This document shows, in pieces, positions 32,688-41,126 of a DNA stretch of 44,300 nucleotides. How positions within the stretch are numbered: position 1 is the first letter of the stretch; every line of letters starts with the position of its first letter. Source of the stretch: Alphaproteobacteria bacterium (GTDB taxonomy: Bacteria; Pseudomonadota; Alphaproteobacteria; GCA-2731375). The notes below the pieces were generated by a model that did not search any database, was not told the DNA's origin, and saw nothing but the letters and a program-made list of their open reading frames with translations. The stretch spans positions 1 to 44,300 of the forward strand of contig JAPYPT010000005.1 of the NCBI GenBank assembly GCA_029937535.1. The letters are read 5' to 3'. A program made the position numbers and the translations under genes.

Positions 32688-33512
32688 ATGAAACATATCA
32701 AATCGATTGCGGTCGCCTTGTGCAGGACCGTTGCAACAGTGGCGGTGATATCGTTGGTATCGGGCGGTGTCGCGCAAGCCGCGAGCATCGCCTTGAATTT
32801 TACCACGAACAGGGATGTATTCGCAGCAGGCCCGAACCCGTTAGGAGCGAGTGACCTCGCGGGCCTCGTGGCGCAAACGAACTGGAACAACACAAGCGGG
32901 ACTTCTGGTTCCTTCGGCAATTCCGGTTCGACGGCGAATATTACCGGCGGCGGTGTACTCCGCGACGATACTGGAGCGTCGACGTCAACGACGGTCACTT
33001 GGAACGCTGGGAGTGGGGGTCAAGGATTGACAATCTCTGGCGCCCCCAACAACGCCGATGCCAAGATTTATAAGGACTACTTGGAAGGCTCCTCCGGTAC
33101 GACCTCACCAATTAACGTCTCCATGGGAAACATCGCCTATTCCATCTACGACGTGATTGTTTATGTCGGTGACTTCGCGGACAACCCTACTTTTATTTCG
33201 AAGACCGTGCTGAATGGGACCTCATCAGTCTTCTATGTAAATGGTAAGGATATTCCTACTTTTGGCGGATACGTGAAGGCGACGGGAACCAATAACGCCA
33301 CCGCCAACCTAGCAAACTACGTCAGGTTCAACGATGTCGTCGGCGCAAGTTTTTCGCTGAATATTTTCAAGGTCACCGGCAATCGCGCGGCTATCGCCGG
33401 CCTCCAGATCGTCCAACAATCCCCTATTCCCGAACCAGGCACCCTGGCCATTCTCGGCCTCGGCCTTGCCGGGTTGGGTCTGATGAGACGCCGCAAGCGC
33501 CGGGCTGCTTAA
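32688..33512 (+). CDS. PEP-CTERM sorting-domain protein under sigma-54 control
   Basis: 274 residues. The signal peptide (about 1-32, ending VAQAAS) is followed by a low-complexity Gly/Ser/Thr/Asn-rich, probably beta-rich extracellular domain with no Cys after export. The C-terminal anchor is classical: SPIPEPGTLAILGLGLAGLG followed by a basic RRRKRR tail. Proteins of this type are anchored or released by exosortase and tied to extracellular matrix. A GGGGGA ribosome site precedes ATG 32688. The upstream RpoN promoter and inverted repeat imply control by an enhancer-binding protein. No exosortase genes are nearby, so this is an orphan substrate locus. Confidence 0.9.
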   Translation: MKHIKSIAVALCRTVATVAVISLVSGGVAQAASIALNFTTNRDVFAAGPNPLGASDLAGLVAQTNWNNTSGTSGSFGNSGSTANITGGGVLRDDTGASTSTTVTWNAGSGGQGLTISGAPNNADAKIYKDYLEGSSGTTSPINVSMGNIAYSIYDVIVYVGDFADNPTFISKTVLNGTSSVFYVNGKDIPTFGGYVKATGTNNATANLANYVRFNDVVGASFSLNIFKVTGNRAAIAGLQIVQQSPIPEPGTLAILGLGLAGLGLMRRRKRRAA

Positions 33513-33552
33513 CGACGGCGCACTCAAGGCAACCAACAAAGCGGCGGCACCC

Positions 33553-33593
33553 TAGCGCATGTCGCGTTTAATTGAACGCGAGGCCATGCGCTA
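33553..33593. terminator. Strong hairpin after the PEP-CTERM gene
   Basis: TAGCGCATG and CATGCGCTA flank an inner pair, CGCGTT and AACGCG, around TAATTG. The result is a nearly continuous stem 40 bp after the PEP-CTERM stop, between convergent genes. No U-run follows directly, so it may be a terminator or a repeat palindrome. Confidence 0.5.
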
Positions 33594-33605
33594 AAACCTT
33601 TAAGA

Positions 33606-33657
33606 TAGAGCAACTTATCCGTATTCAATTGAATCCAATTGAATGCGGGTTGCTCTA
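33606..33657. repeat. AGAGCA-type palindromic element
   Basis: TAGAGCAAC and GTTGCTCTA flank inner arms ATTCAATT and AATTGAAT. This is the clearest AGAGCA palindrome in the window and directly follows the hairpin at 33553-33593, between the convergent PEP-CTERM and MFS genes. Confidence 0.65.
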
Positions 33658-33728
33658 ATATCGGGTGCCGCCGTTATGTTGAATATGGGTCTCTATCACC
33701 GCACCTTGGTATTGCTTGATATTAAACC

Positions 33729-34982
33729 CTAAGCGCTGTTTTCGTCCGCCGCGTACAGCCACAACAGTAGCAAAACAAACAGGCCTTCCAGGGAGCTGAC
33801 GAATAACGCCGTGGGCGCCCCCCATATATTCGCCATCCAGCCAATGTTGAAAAAACCGATGGGCCCCGTTCCAATGCACAGGGTCAACACGCCAAGCACG
33901 CGGCTGCGGTATTCGGGCGAGGCGCCGAGATAGGTCAGGGTACTCTGCATCGCCGCGAAGCAGGCGCCGGCAATGCCGGTCATCATCAGTACAATCGAGA
34001 CCACGACCAAGGAATGATACGGCCCACCCGCGACGAAGGACAAAATACTGAGGTAAAAAATCAACGATATATAGCTGATGGTACCCCAGAGATAGATTTG
34101 GAAATAATTTGCCGGCCGCGCCATCCAGGCCACCAGCAAGGCGCCGACAAACGCACCCATCCCTTCCAGGCTGGACAGAACCCCAACCATGAACGCATCC
34201 AGCCCCAAATGATCGCGCCCCAGCACCGGGATCATGGAGGTGAAGGGGAAACCAAAAACATTGAAGGCGATGGTAATGGCGAGGATGCGGCGCAAAACCC
34301 TGTCACCACGAACATAACGCACGCCTGCGCGCAGTTCGCTGATAAGGGTGAAGGATCCCAGGGGAGAGGCGCGGCCGGGCACCTTGGCCACGGCAACCAT
34401 GACCAGGCTAACGGCATAGACAACGGCGCTGAAGAAGAAAACGCCGAACAGGCCCACGAACTGCAGGGTCAAGCCACCCAGCAGCGGGCCGAGCATACGG
34501 GTCGCATTGCCGGTCGCGGCATCGAGGCTCATGGCCGTGGAGACGGCCCCGCCTGACAGATCGCCAAGCAGACGCCGCCGCACCGGCATATCAGCCGCCC
34601 AGAAAATGCCACTCAAAAAGGAGGCCACCGCGATATGCTGGAATTCAAGATCCCCGGCCCAGGCCAGCACCGCCATGCTACCCGATACCAAGGAGATCAT
34701 GACGAGAGAGCCGATGAACAGCATCTTGCGGTTCATTTTATCCGCGATAGCGCCAATGAGCGGCCCAAAAAGCGCCAGCGGCAGCATCCACAATAATGGT
34801 ACGGTGGAGACCAGCAGCGGTGAATTCGTGGTCTCGAAGGTGTAGACACCCAGGGCCAGGAGCTGAAACCAGCGGACCACGCCGGTTAGGCCACCGACAA
34901 TCCAAAAAGACAGAAAACTGGGGTCGCTCAGTGTCGCCCGAATACTGGGGTCCGGGGATCGGCTATCCGTCGCGATACTCAC
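33729..34982 (-). CDS. Major facilitator superfamily transporter
   Basis: 417-residue inner-membrane protein with about 12 hydrophobic segments. The loop between segments 2 and 3, GPLIGAIADKMNRKMLF, is the MFS motif A variant (GxxxDxxxRK). The pattern resembles the MFS_3/EntS-like exporter group, but no substrate can be named. The frame begins at GTG 34982 (N-terminus SIATDSRSPDPS), without a convincing ribosome site, so the first 15 or so residues are uncertain. It is divergent from a HlyD-family adaptor gene; the two could form an export pair, though MFS_3 proteins often act alone. Confidence 0.88.
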   Translation of the reverse strand: MSIATDSRSPDPSIRATLSDPSFLSFWIVGGLTGVVRWFQLLALGVYTFETTNSPLLVSTVPLLWMLPLALFGPLIGAIADKMNRKMLFIGSLVMISLVSGSMAVLAWAGDLEFQHIAVASFLSGIFWAADMPVRRRLLGDLSGGAVSTAMSLDAATGNATRMLGPLLGGLTLQFVGLFGVFFFSAVVYAVSLVMVAVAKVPGRASPLGSFTLISELRAGVRYVRGDRVLRRILAITIAFNVFGFPFTSMIPVLGRDHLGLDAFMVGVLSSLEGMGAFVGALLVAWMARPANYFQIYLWGTISYISLIFYLSILSFVAGGPYHSLVVVSIVLMMTGIAGACFAAMQSTLTYLGASPEYRSRVLGVLTLCIGTGPIGFFNIGWMANIWGAPTALFVSSLEGLFVLLLLWLYAADENSA

Positions 34983-35173
34983 GCAACTACACCGCGCCCG
35001 CCCAGCCGCCCGCCCGCGTGCATGCTGGGAAACGGCAAATCAAATTGACGGGTAAAAATGTTTGATGAAATCGTGCCATCGCAGTATTGGTGCATACCGT
35101 ATTAAAATCAGGCTATTGTAATTCGGGCGGAGAGCGGACGAACTTTTCGCATGACGGTTATTATCAATGACCT

Positions 35174-36310
35174 TTGGTATTAGTTACGTTTGATTACGGC
35201 CACGGATATTATCTTTTGAATTTGAAGCGAAACATAAAAACCGTCATAGGGATCCTCCTGGTGGGTGCTTTTCTGACCGTTAGCTATGAGGCTTTCTACT
35301 GGTTTACGCATGTTTACGAGGACAACGCGCGGATCCAGACGGATATTACAAACATTTCAGCGCAAGTCGACGGCAAGATCGAGAGTGTCCTCGTCGAAGA
35401 AGGCTTCGTGGTCAAGAAGGGCCAGCTTTTGGTTATTCTTCACCATGAAGATATCAAACTGAATATCAGGTCGCTGCAGACTGACCTGTCTCTTGAACGG
35501 GCCAAGCGTACCGGCCTGGAGACGGAAAGATCCGTTTTCAAAACCGACCTTGCCTCTAAAATCGAAACTCAACTGGTGAAGATCCGTTCGATGAAGCGGG
35601 AATCCCTGTCCATCGAAGGGCGCCTCGGACTAGCCAACAAGAACCTATCGCGCGTCAGGCTGTTGGTGGAACGAAAACTCACTGCGGATACAGCACTTGT
35701 CGCCGAACAAGTTAAAGTCCTTGCCCTCGAAGGCGAGGCGACGCTGCTGGCGGGCCGGATTTCCGTTGCCCAGCAGGAACTGGCGCAACTAAGGGCGACG
35801 CGTAACAAGATTTCGATCATCGATAACGAAATCAAAATATCCGACATCGAACAAACCAGGATCGAGGATTCGATTAGGCAGCAGGAATTGTGGACCAGCT
35901 ACCGCCACATCACCAGCCCCATCGACGGCGTCGTTGGCCGGATCATCAAATTCCGCGGCGAATATGTCGAGGACGGCGTCAACATCATGATGCTGCACGA
36001 CCCGAACCTCTACTGGGTGGAGGCCTATATCGATGAAAGCCAGCTCCGCCATCTGCGTGTCGGCCAGGATGTATTGATTAACCTCTCAGCCCACCCGTTC
36101 GAGGATTTCAGCGGCAAGATAAAACAGATCGGCCGTATCACGACGGCGGAAATGGGCCTCGGCGCACGGGTAAACGGCAATAACCGCTTCGGCGGTTCCT
36201 ACGAACGGGTACCGGTGCGTATTTCCCTGGACAACCCGCCGCCGAACCTGACACCCGGCATGCAGGCCGACATAAACGTACGGATTTACGACTCGATCAA
36301 GCTTTGGTAG
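35174..36310 (+). CDS. HlyD/EmrA-family membrane fusion (adaptor) protein
   Basis: Up to 378 residues. One N-terminal membrane helix (about 23-45) is followed by the split biotinyl-lipoyl domain (ISAQVDGKIESVLVEEGFVV near residue 63 and ITSPIDGVVGRIIKFRGEYV near 245). Between them is a long coiled-coil hairpin (about 95-235, Lys/Glu/Gln/Leu-rich). C-terminal beta-barrel domains end TPGMQADINVRI. Such periplasmic adaptors link an inner-membrane pump to an outer-membrane channel. The frame has no ATG near its beginning; an in-frame stop at 35168 limits it. Start is TTG 35174 or, more likely, TTG 35216 or 35222. The divergent MFS gene may be its pump. No outer-membrane TolC-like gene is nearby. 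Confidence 0.85.
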   Translation: MVLVTFDYGHGYYLLNLKRNIKTVIGILLVGAFLTVSYEAFYWFTHVYEDNARIQTDITNISAQVDGKIESVLVEEGFVVKKGQLLVILHHEDIKLNIRSLQTDLSLERAKRTGLETERSVFKTDLASKIETQLVKIRSMKRESLSIEGRLGLANKNLSRVRLLVERKLTADTALVAEQVKVLALEGEATLLAGRISVAQQELAQLRATRNKISIIDNEIKISDIEQTRIEDSIRQQELWTSYRHITSPIDGVVGRIIKFRGEYVEDGVNIMMLHDPNLYWVEAYIDESQLRHLRVGQDVLINLSAHPFEDFSGKIKQIGRITTAEMGLGARVNGNNRFGGSYERVPVRISLDNPPPNLTPGMQADINVRIYDSIKLW

Positions 36311-36383
36311 GCGTGTGGTATCGGTCGATGGAATGAGGGCCGGTTTTGAGATTGGGGCTGTTATGGCGCCTCTCTCGCATTAT

Positions 36384-36438
36384 ATTTGAACCGGATTTGA
36401 ACCGGATTTGAACCGGATTTGAAACGGATTTGAACCGT
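36384..36438. repeat. Five tandem 11-bp repeats upstream of the dioxygenase gene
   Basis: The unit ATTTGAACCGG is repeated five times (36384-36394, 36395-36405, 36406-36416, 36417-36427 with one A for C change, and 36428-36438 ending in T). The block ends 33 bp before the start of the TauD-like gene. A period of 11 bp is about one helical turn, so a bound protein would meet each copy on the same DNA face. It may be a regulatory iteron array or a slippage-prone tract. Confidence 0.8.
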
Positions 36439-36471
36439 GAATTTTGGCAACGAACGGATCGAACGAAATAG

Positions 36472-37449
36472 ATGCAGCACAAAACCCACACCTTGAACGG
36501 CGATTTCGGTCTGATGATCGAAAATGTCACCCGCCATGATCTCGAAGACAGTGGCTTCCAGCGCGAGGTCCTTGATCTGTGGACCCTGCATGGCGGGCTG
36601 ATCGCCGTGCGCGGGCCCGACCTTGCGGCAACCTCGCCGGAGCAGCTGATGGCCTGGTCGGGCGTCTTCGGCGCGGTCGAGGAGGTGATGCAGACGGCGC
36701 GCGAGGCGGTGATGTTGCCTGGCTTCCCGATCCTCCGCATCGGCAACACCAAGGACGAGGCAGGCAAGCCCAAGGCATCGCTCGCGAAGGTGCCACAGCT
36801 CACCTCCGATGGCGACATTCAATACAATCCGGAAAGCCGCCGCCCGGTCTGGCATACGGACTCGACCTTCCGGAAGCAGCCGCCGATCGGATCCGTTTTT
36901 CACTGCCGCCAGGCGCCGCCGATGGGTGCTGAAACCCTGTTCGCGGACACCCGCGCCGCTTTCGCCAGGCTTGACGAGGCCACAAAGATCAAGCTGAGGC
37001 CGCTGGAAGCGGTCTGTTCCCTGGCCCATCACGACAAGAAGATCAGCCTGTATTCCCCCGGCTACCCAGTCCTGACGCCGGAACAGCGCGCCGCCAATCC
37101 GCCCAACCGGGTGCCGATCGTGCTTGAGCATCCCGTCAGCGGCATCCCCGCCCTGTACGGGCTGAACAGCTCAACCTGCGCCGTGGTGCCGACCGGCGAA
37201 CCGGTGACCGAGGCGGCATTGGACAGTTGGGATTTGGAAGGTGTCGAAGATGACAGCGTGCTTATCCTGCGCGAGCTGCTGCCCTACATCACCGGACCGG
37301 ATTTCACGGTGAAATGGAGCTGGCAGCCCGGCGACATCGTCGCCTGGGACAATCGTTGCACCATGCATGCCGCCACCGGTTTCGAGTACGACCGATATGA
37401 CCGCGAAATGTGGCGGTTGACCTTGCTGGACAAGGCGGACGCCGCATAA
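36472..37449 (+). CDS. TauD/TfdA-family Fe(II)/2-oxoglutarate-dependent dioxygenase
   Basis: 325-residue cytoplasmic dioxygenase. The iron facial triad is intact: His128 and Asp130 in VWHTDSTF, and distal His299 in DNRCTMHAATGF. Arg315 in DREMWRLTL should bind 2-oxoglutarate. Relatives oxidise sulfonates, aryloxyacids or similar small molecules and open with the same LTLNGDFG-like strand. The actual substrate is unknown. Five 11-bp direct repeats stand just upstream, and no operon partner follows within 200 bp. Confidence 0.9.
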   Translation: MQHKTHTLNGDFGLMIENVTRHDLEDSGFQREVLDLWTLHGGLIAVRGPDLAATSPEQLMAWSGVFGAVEEVMQTAREAVMLPGFPILRIGNTKDEAGKPKASLAKVPQLTSDGDIQYNPESRRPVWHTDSTFRKQPPIGSVFHCRQAPPMGAETLFADTRAAFARLDEATKIKLRPLEAVCSLAHHDKKISLYSPGYPVLTPEQRAANPPNRVPIVLEHPVSGIPALYGLNSSTCAVVPTGEPVTEAALDSWDLEGVEDDSVLILRELLPYITGPDFTVKWSWQPGDIVAWDNRCTMHAATGFEYDRYDREMWRLTLLDKADAA

Positions 37450-37615
37450 CCGCCGGCCGCCAATCCTATCCGGGCCATACTGACATTCGTACGGTATTGA
37501 ATTTGCCTCAACCCGGACGCGGATGAACGCATGGCAGCATTCAAAGTGAATTGTCCATCTCTCTCTTGATTGATCATTTTGCGGCGCCATGCCAGACGCA
37601 ATGGCCATATTGCTG

Positions 37616-37621
37616 TATAAT
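37616..37621 (+). promoter_or_regulatory. Possible -10 box of the HU gene
   Basis: TATAAT lies 41 bp before the HU start. No good -35 hexamer stands at the right distance (CAGACG at 37593-37598), so the promoter may depend on an extended or unusual element. Position and the exact -10 match support it. Confidence 0.4.
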
Positions 37622-37662
37622 TATCGGCATGATTCTATCAATTATTCAGAGGGAAATCTTCG

Positions 37663-37938
37663 ATGAACAGGAACGATCTTGCAGCGGCAGTCGCCGAAGC
37701 GACAGGTACGTCCAAGGCCGATGCGGCCAAATCAATTGACGGCGTGTTCGACGTAATTGCTGGCGCCTTGAAGAGTGGCGACAGCGTCCAACTGGTTGGA
37801 TTTGGCAGTTTCAGCGTTGCCGACCGGGCCGCGCGTGACGGCCGCAATCCGCGCACCGGGGAAACCATTCAGATCGCCGCTTCTAAACAGCCGAAATTCA
37901 AGGCTGGCAAGGCTTTGAAGGATGCTCTGAACGGATAA
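37663..37938 (+). CDS. hup: HU-family DNA-binding protein
   Basis: 91 residues, the normal HU length. The dimerisation helices ([20 protein letters not shown]) are followed by the signature [22 protein letters not shown], whose arm inserts into the DNA minor groove. It bends and compacts DNA and assists recombination and transcription. AGAGGGAAA precedes the ATG. Compared with the usual alphaproteobacterial HU it is an ordinary copy. It may be one of several in the genome. Confidence 0.95.
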   Translation: MNRNDLAAAVAEATGTSKADAAKSIDGVFDVIAGALKSGDSVQLVGFGSFSVADRAARDGRNPRTGETIQIAASKQPKFKAGKALKDALNG

Positions 37939-37975
37939 CCGTTTTCGAGCGGCCTTGTCGGCCAAGCTCTCGGCC

Positions 37976-38071
37976 AGAGCATTTTTAATGCTGTCTGAAC
38001 CAATCACTTGAGTATGCAGGTGATTGTGTGGCTGCTTGTCTGTCCGACCACCCGCCGAACCGGTTGCTCTA
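37976..38071. repeat. AGAGCA-type palindromic element with inner hairpin
   Basis: Outer arms AGAGCA (37976) and TTGCTCTAA (to 38072) enclose an inner hairpin of 9 of 10 paired bases: CAATCACTTG at 38001-38010 and CAGGTGATTG at 38017-38026. The CTA at 38069-38071, the stop codon of the convergent gene on the minus strand, belongs to the right arm. The element has therefore become part of that gene's end. Confidence 0.55.
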
Positions 38072-38458
38072 ATCCGCTGCAACCGGCGACTGGTGCTGTG
38101 AAATCATCAGCCAATGGCCATTGCGCATTTCGTAAATGGTGGTCGAGCGGGTGACGCCTTCGACAATGACGTCGCCGTTGGTCATTTTCGTGTCTGCTTG
38201 ATAAATCAGAATGCCAATGTTGCCATATATGCGCGTGGAAATGTCGTAGGAATCCATACGCTCGATTTTCATGGCGCCGGATTGAAAGGCGGCGATCACC
38301 TCGGCGCGGGTATGGGCCTTTCCGAACGAGGAAACATAGATCATGTCCTCGCCAACCACCTTGGCGAGGGCCTCCAGATCGCCGTCCAATACCGCATTCA
38401 ACCGGTCGTGATGGGCGGCGGTGAGAGAGGCGTGCAAGTCGGGGGTTGCGTTGTTCAT
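38069..38458 (-). CDS. NTF2-like / DUF4440-type SnoaL-fold protein
   Basis: 129 residues. A conical alpha+beta barrel protein is predicted. A helix pair starts LHASLTAAHHDRLNAVLDGD and leads to strands such as MIYVSSFGKAHTRAEV and DVIVEGVTRSTTIYEMRNGHWLMISQ. These match the nuclear-transport-factor-2-like superfamily, whose members are small-ligand enzymes or binding proteins. ATG 38458 is chosen for the AGGA ribosome site 7 nt upstream. It ends in the AGAGCA element at 37976-38071. The function cannot be specified. Confidence 0.8.
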   Translation of the reverse strand: MNNATPDLHASLTAAHHDRLNAVLDGDLEALAKVVGEDMIYVSSFGKAHTRAEVIAAFQSGAMKIERMDSYDISTRIYGNIGILIYQADTKMTNGDVIVEGVTRSTTIYEMRNGHWLMISQHQSPVAAD

Positions 38459-38495
38459 GGGCTGTCCTAACAAGTGTTTGGAACCGGAAAATCGA

Positions 38496-39128
38496 TCATG
38501 CCGTCGCCGGTTTCGGACCCTGCCCGAACGCTTCGCCATTCGTCTTAAGAAAATCATGCTCCGCGTCGGTCGAAGTTCGGGCCAGCACGGCGTTGCGATG
38601 GGGAAACCGGCCGAAGCGGGCGACGATGTCTCTGTGCCGGGTCCAGCCCTCGATGCTGCGTTCCACATAAGCGCGCCATTCCGTGGGCGCTTCCCGGCCA
38701 AGCTCAACGAGCAGAGCCAGCCCCCGGTCTTGATCGCGGATGTCTTCGGCATGATGGAAGGGGTGGTAGAGCCAAATTCGGGAGACCGGGGGCAGTGCCG
38801 TATCGAGTTTTTGTTCGATGGACCGGGTCATGATTTCGAAGGCAATGGCATCGCCCGCATAGGCCCCCGGCGTATTGCGATAAAGGTTTCGCGTGAATTG
38901 GTCGAGCAGCAGGATGAGCGCCAGGGCGCCCTCCGGCGTGGCTTGCCATGCCATGAGCTCGCCCGCGCAGGCCCGTGGGATGAAGTTGGCGAACCGGGCG
39001 CGAATATCATCATCGACGGTTGCGCCGCCCTTATACCACCAGTCCTTGCGGCCGTCCGCCGCGTCCGGGCTCTCCAGGCTGGCGCCGAGCCAGAAGGTGG
39101 TAATCTCGGATATGGTTTCAGTACTCAA
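38496..39128 (-). CDS. DUF924 family protein
   Basis: 210 residues. The protein has the DUF924 markers: FWLGASLES and WW near the N-terminus, LILLLDQFTRNLYRNTPGAY (residues about 70-90), WLYHPFHHAEDIRDQ and HRDIVARFGRFPHRNAVLAR near 165-185. It is an all-helical TPR-like bacterial family with no assigned biochemical role. The start is TTG 39128, since an AAGG ribosome site stands 7 nt upstream and no ATG occurs in frame nearby. It lies just upstream of the NTF2-like gene on the same strand and may share its transcript. Confidence 0.85.
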   Translation of the reverse strand: MSTETISEITTFWLGASLESPDAADGRKDWWYKGGATVDDDIRARFANFIPRACAGELMAWQATPEGALALILLLDQFTRNLYRNTPGAYAGDAIAFEIMTRSIEQKLDTALPPVSRIWLYHPFHHAEDIRDQDRGLALLVELGREAPTEWRAYVERSIEGWTRHRDIVARFGRFPHRNAVLARTSTDAEHDFLKTNGEAFGQGPKPATA

Positions 39129-39185
39129 AATAATACCTTGCGATGATAGATGAAAAACAGGCTGACGGCAGGGGCGGGCCCGGAC

Positions 39186-40079
39186 CTATATAGGCAAAAT
39201 TTCCCGTCCGTCCAGATAACCCAGTTCCAACAATTCCACCCTGGGCGCAACCCGTTGCAGCACATCGCGAATGGGCTGGATGTCCGTGTCCACGGAAAAT
39301 CCCGGCAACCAATTGTCGTGATGACACAGGATCAGCTTCGAGGGCCGCAGCAGGTCTGATTGCCGGGCGATGAATTCCGCCAACGAACCCTGTATGGGTT
39401 CGCCGTCAATATTACCGCGTCCCGCCGCCGCCATGATGGCGACATCCGGGCGCAGGTCCCGCAGAATACCGCTCCAATGGCCGGAGGTATCCTGGAACAG
39501 AACGCTGCCGTCGGGTGTTTCAAAGACGAAGATCAAGGCCCCGCCATCGCCACGGTCGCCTTGCAAGCTGCTTGCCACATGGGCGCTGGCGTCCGCTTCG
39601 AGTTCCTGGGACAAATAGTCCATCAACTCACCCATGCGCCGGTTCTGCTCCTGCCAGGTGACGCCAAGATCACCGATGCAAACCTCGCCGGGCTGATGCA
39701 TTTCAGCGTGCGACCAGACGCAGGAATGCTGGCTTGGATAGACCGAAACCGTAACCCCATTGCCGAGATCGATATACTCACCGCCCGCGACGCAGATCAT
39801 CTGCTCCAACGGCACGCCCGCCTGTTCCATGACCCGCACGGTTTCATAGCTGCCGATGATCTTCGCGCCCGTATTCACGGCGATCCGTTCCGCGCCATAC
39901 AGATGATCGAAATGCGAATGCCCGACCACGATCCAGTCGCAGGCGTCGATATCGTCGGCCTTTAACCCGGAACCCGGCGCGTTCGCGGCGCGGTCAATAT
40001 AGGCATCCAGGAAGATGTTCAAGCCGGCTGTTTTCAATGCGAAGGTGGCGCAGCCATACCAATCCAGTGTTGTTGTCAT
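39186..40079 (-). CDS. Metallo-beta-lactamase-fold hydrolase
   Basis: 297 residues. The metal motif HSHFDH lies at residues 54-59 (VVGHSHFDHLYG), after LDWYGCATFALKTAGLNIFL. The late His-His-Asp (LCHHDNW) region would provide other ligands. It resembles the UlaG/RomA-like branch that opens with a similar WYGHAT-type motif. Reaction and substrate are unknown. No signal peptide is evident. A GGGGAG ribosome site lies 10 nt before ATG 40079. Confidence 0.87.
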   Translation of the reverse strand: MTTTLDWYGCATFALKTAGLNIFLDAYIDRAANAPGSGLKADDIDACDWIVVGHSHFDHLYGAERIAVNTGAKIIGSYETVRVMEQAGVPLEQMICVAGGEYIDLGNGVTVSVYPSQHSCVWSHAEMHQPGEVCIGDLGVTWQEQNRRMGELMDYLSQELEADASAHVASSLQGDRGDGGALIFVFETPDGSVLFQDTSGHWSGILRDLRPDVAIMAAAGRGNIDGEPIQGSLAEFIARQSDLLRPSKLILCHHDNWLPGFSVDTDIQPIRDVLQRVAPRVELLELGYLDGREILPI

Positions 40080-40148
40080 CTCTTAAAATCTCCCCTCGTC
40101 CCAGAGGGGAAGTTTAACGGCTGACTTTTCTCAAATCCATCCTGTTGT

Positions 40149-40916
40149 TCACGTTGCCGAGTTATTCGCGGCACGCAGCAGCTCGAGGGCATGGGGCAAT
40201 ATGGCGTCTCTTTCACGGATTACCTGGCCATGATTGAAACCGGGCAGCGCGACAAACGTGCTACCGGGAATTTGGCCGGCCGCTTGCCGGGCTTGTTCGA
40301 AACGGGGGTCGGCATCGCCGCAATAAATCAAACAGGGCATATGAATGTTCGCCAGCCCCTCTTCCTGAGAGGGATGATGGCGGTACAGCGCATTCATCGC
40401 TAGAAAATCGTTCGCCAGCATGATTTTCCGGGGCCGTTCGGGAACGCTCATGGGGTCGCCGCCAATGGCCTTGAAAACAGCCGCGATGACCGCGTCCCCA
40501 TCGGGGTTTTCCTGTTCGATGTTCAATGACTGGTCAATTTCGTACGGGTGGCCGCCGCCAAGTATCAGGCTGGCGAGGCGTTCCGGCGCATATTTCGCCA
40601 TGGCAAATCCAGCGAGTGATCCATAGGAATAGCCCCAGTAGTTGACTTTCCCAATGTCCAGATCATCAAGCACCGCGACGACGTCGCCAGCGAGATTTGA
40701 CGCTTTGTACAAGTCGGGATCATGGGGCTTATCGCTGGCGCCATGTCCCCGTGCGTCGATCAGGATCACCCGGTAGTCCGCGGCCAGGGCATCCACATAG
40801 TCATAGATCCGCCAGCTTTCACCGGAAAACAACGAGCCATGGAACATCAGCAAGGGCGGGCCCTCGCCGACCGCCTCGTAATAAATGCGTAGTCCTTCGG
40901 ATGTTGCATAGGCCAT
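40149..40916 (-). CDS. Alpha/beta hydrolase
   Basis: 255 residues of the alpha/beta hydrolase fold. The oxyanion loop MFHGSLFSG stands near residue 25, the nucleophile is Ser97 in WGYSYGSLAG, Asp201 or Asp203 is the acid (CGDADPRF) and His229 completes the triad (GFNHGQV). This fits esterase, lactonase or carbon-carbon hydrolase roles; the substrate is unknown. ATG 40916 is preferred because GGAG stands 6 nt upstream; a TTG at 40928 is also in frame. Confidence 0.88.
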   Translation of the reverse strand: MAYATSEGLRIYYEAVGEGPPLLMFHGSLFSGESWRIYDYVDALAADYRVILIDARGHGASDKPHDPDLYKASNLAGDVVAVLDDLDIGKVNYWGYSYGSLAGFAMAKYAPERLASLILGGGHPYEIDQSLNIEQENPDGDAVIAAVFKAIGGDPMSVPERPRKIMLANDFLAMNALYRHHPSQEEGLANIHMPCLIYCGDADPRFEQARQAAGQIPGSTFVALPGFNHGQVIRERDAILPHALELLRAANNSAT

Positions 40917-41126
40917 GGCGCTCTCCAATTGGCGGATATTGTTGAAAAGATAGAAATTCCAGCGAGCCGGTACCTCTTATTTTTGCAAGGGAAGCGCTCT
41001 GATTCAACCGCAATTGTTGATTTGAGGTCACACCGAAACTGCCGGCTATTGCCATGGGGTGGGGATTGGTTACGATTGTGACGGGTCTTTCATCAACCAA
41101 CCATTCGGGCAAGGGGGTGCTTTCCC

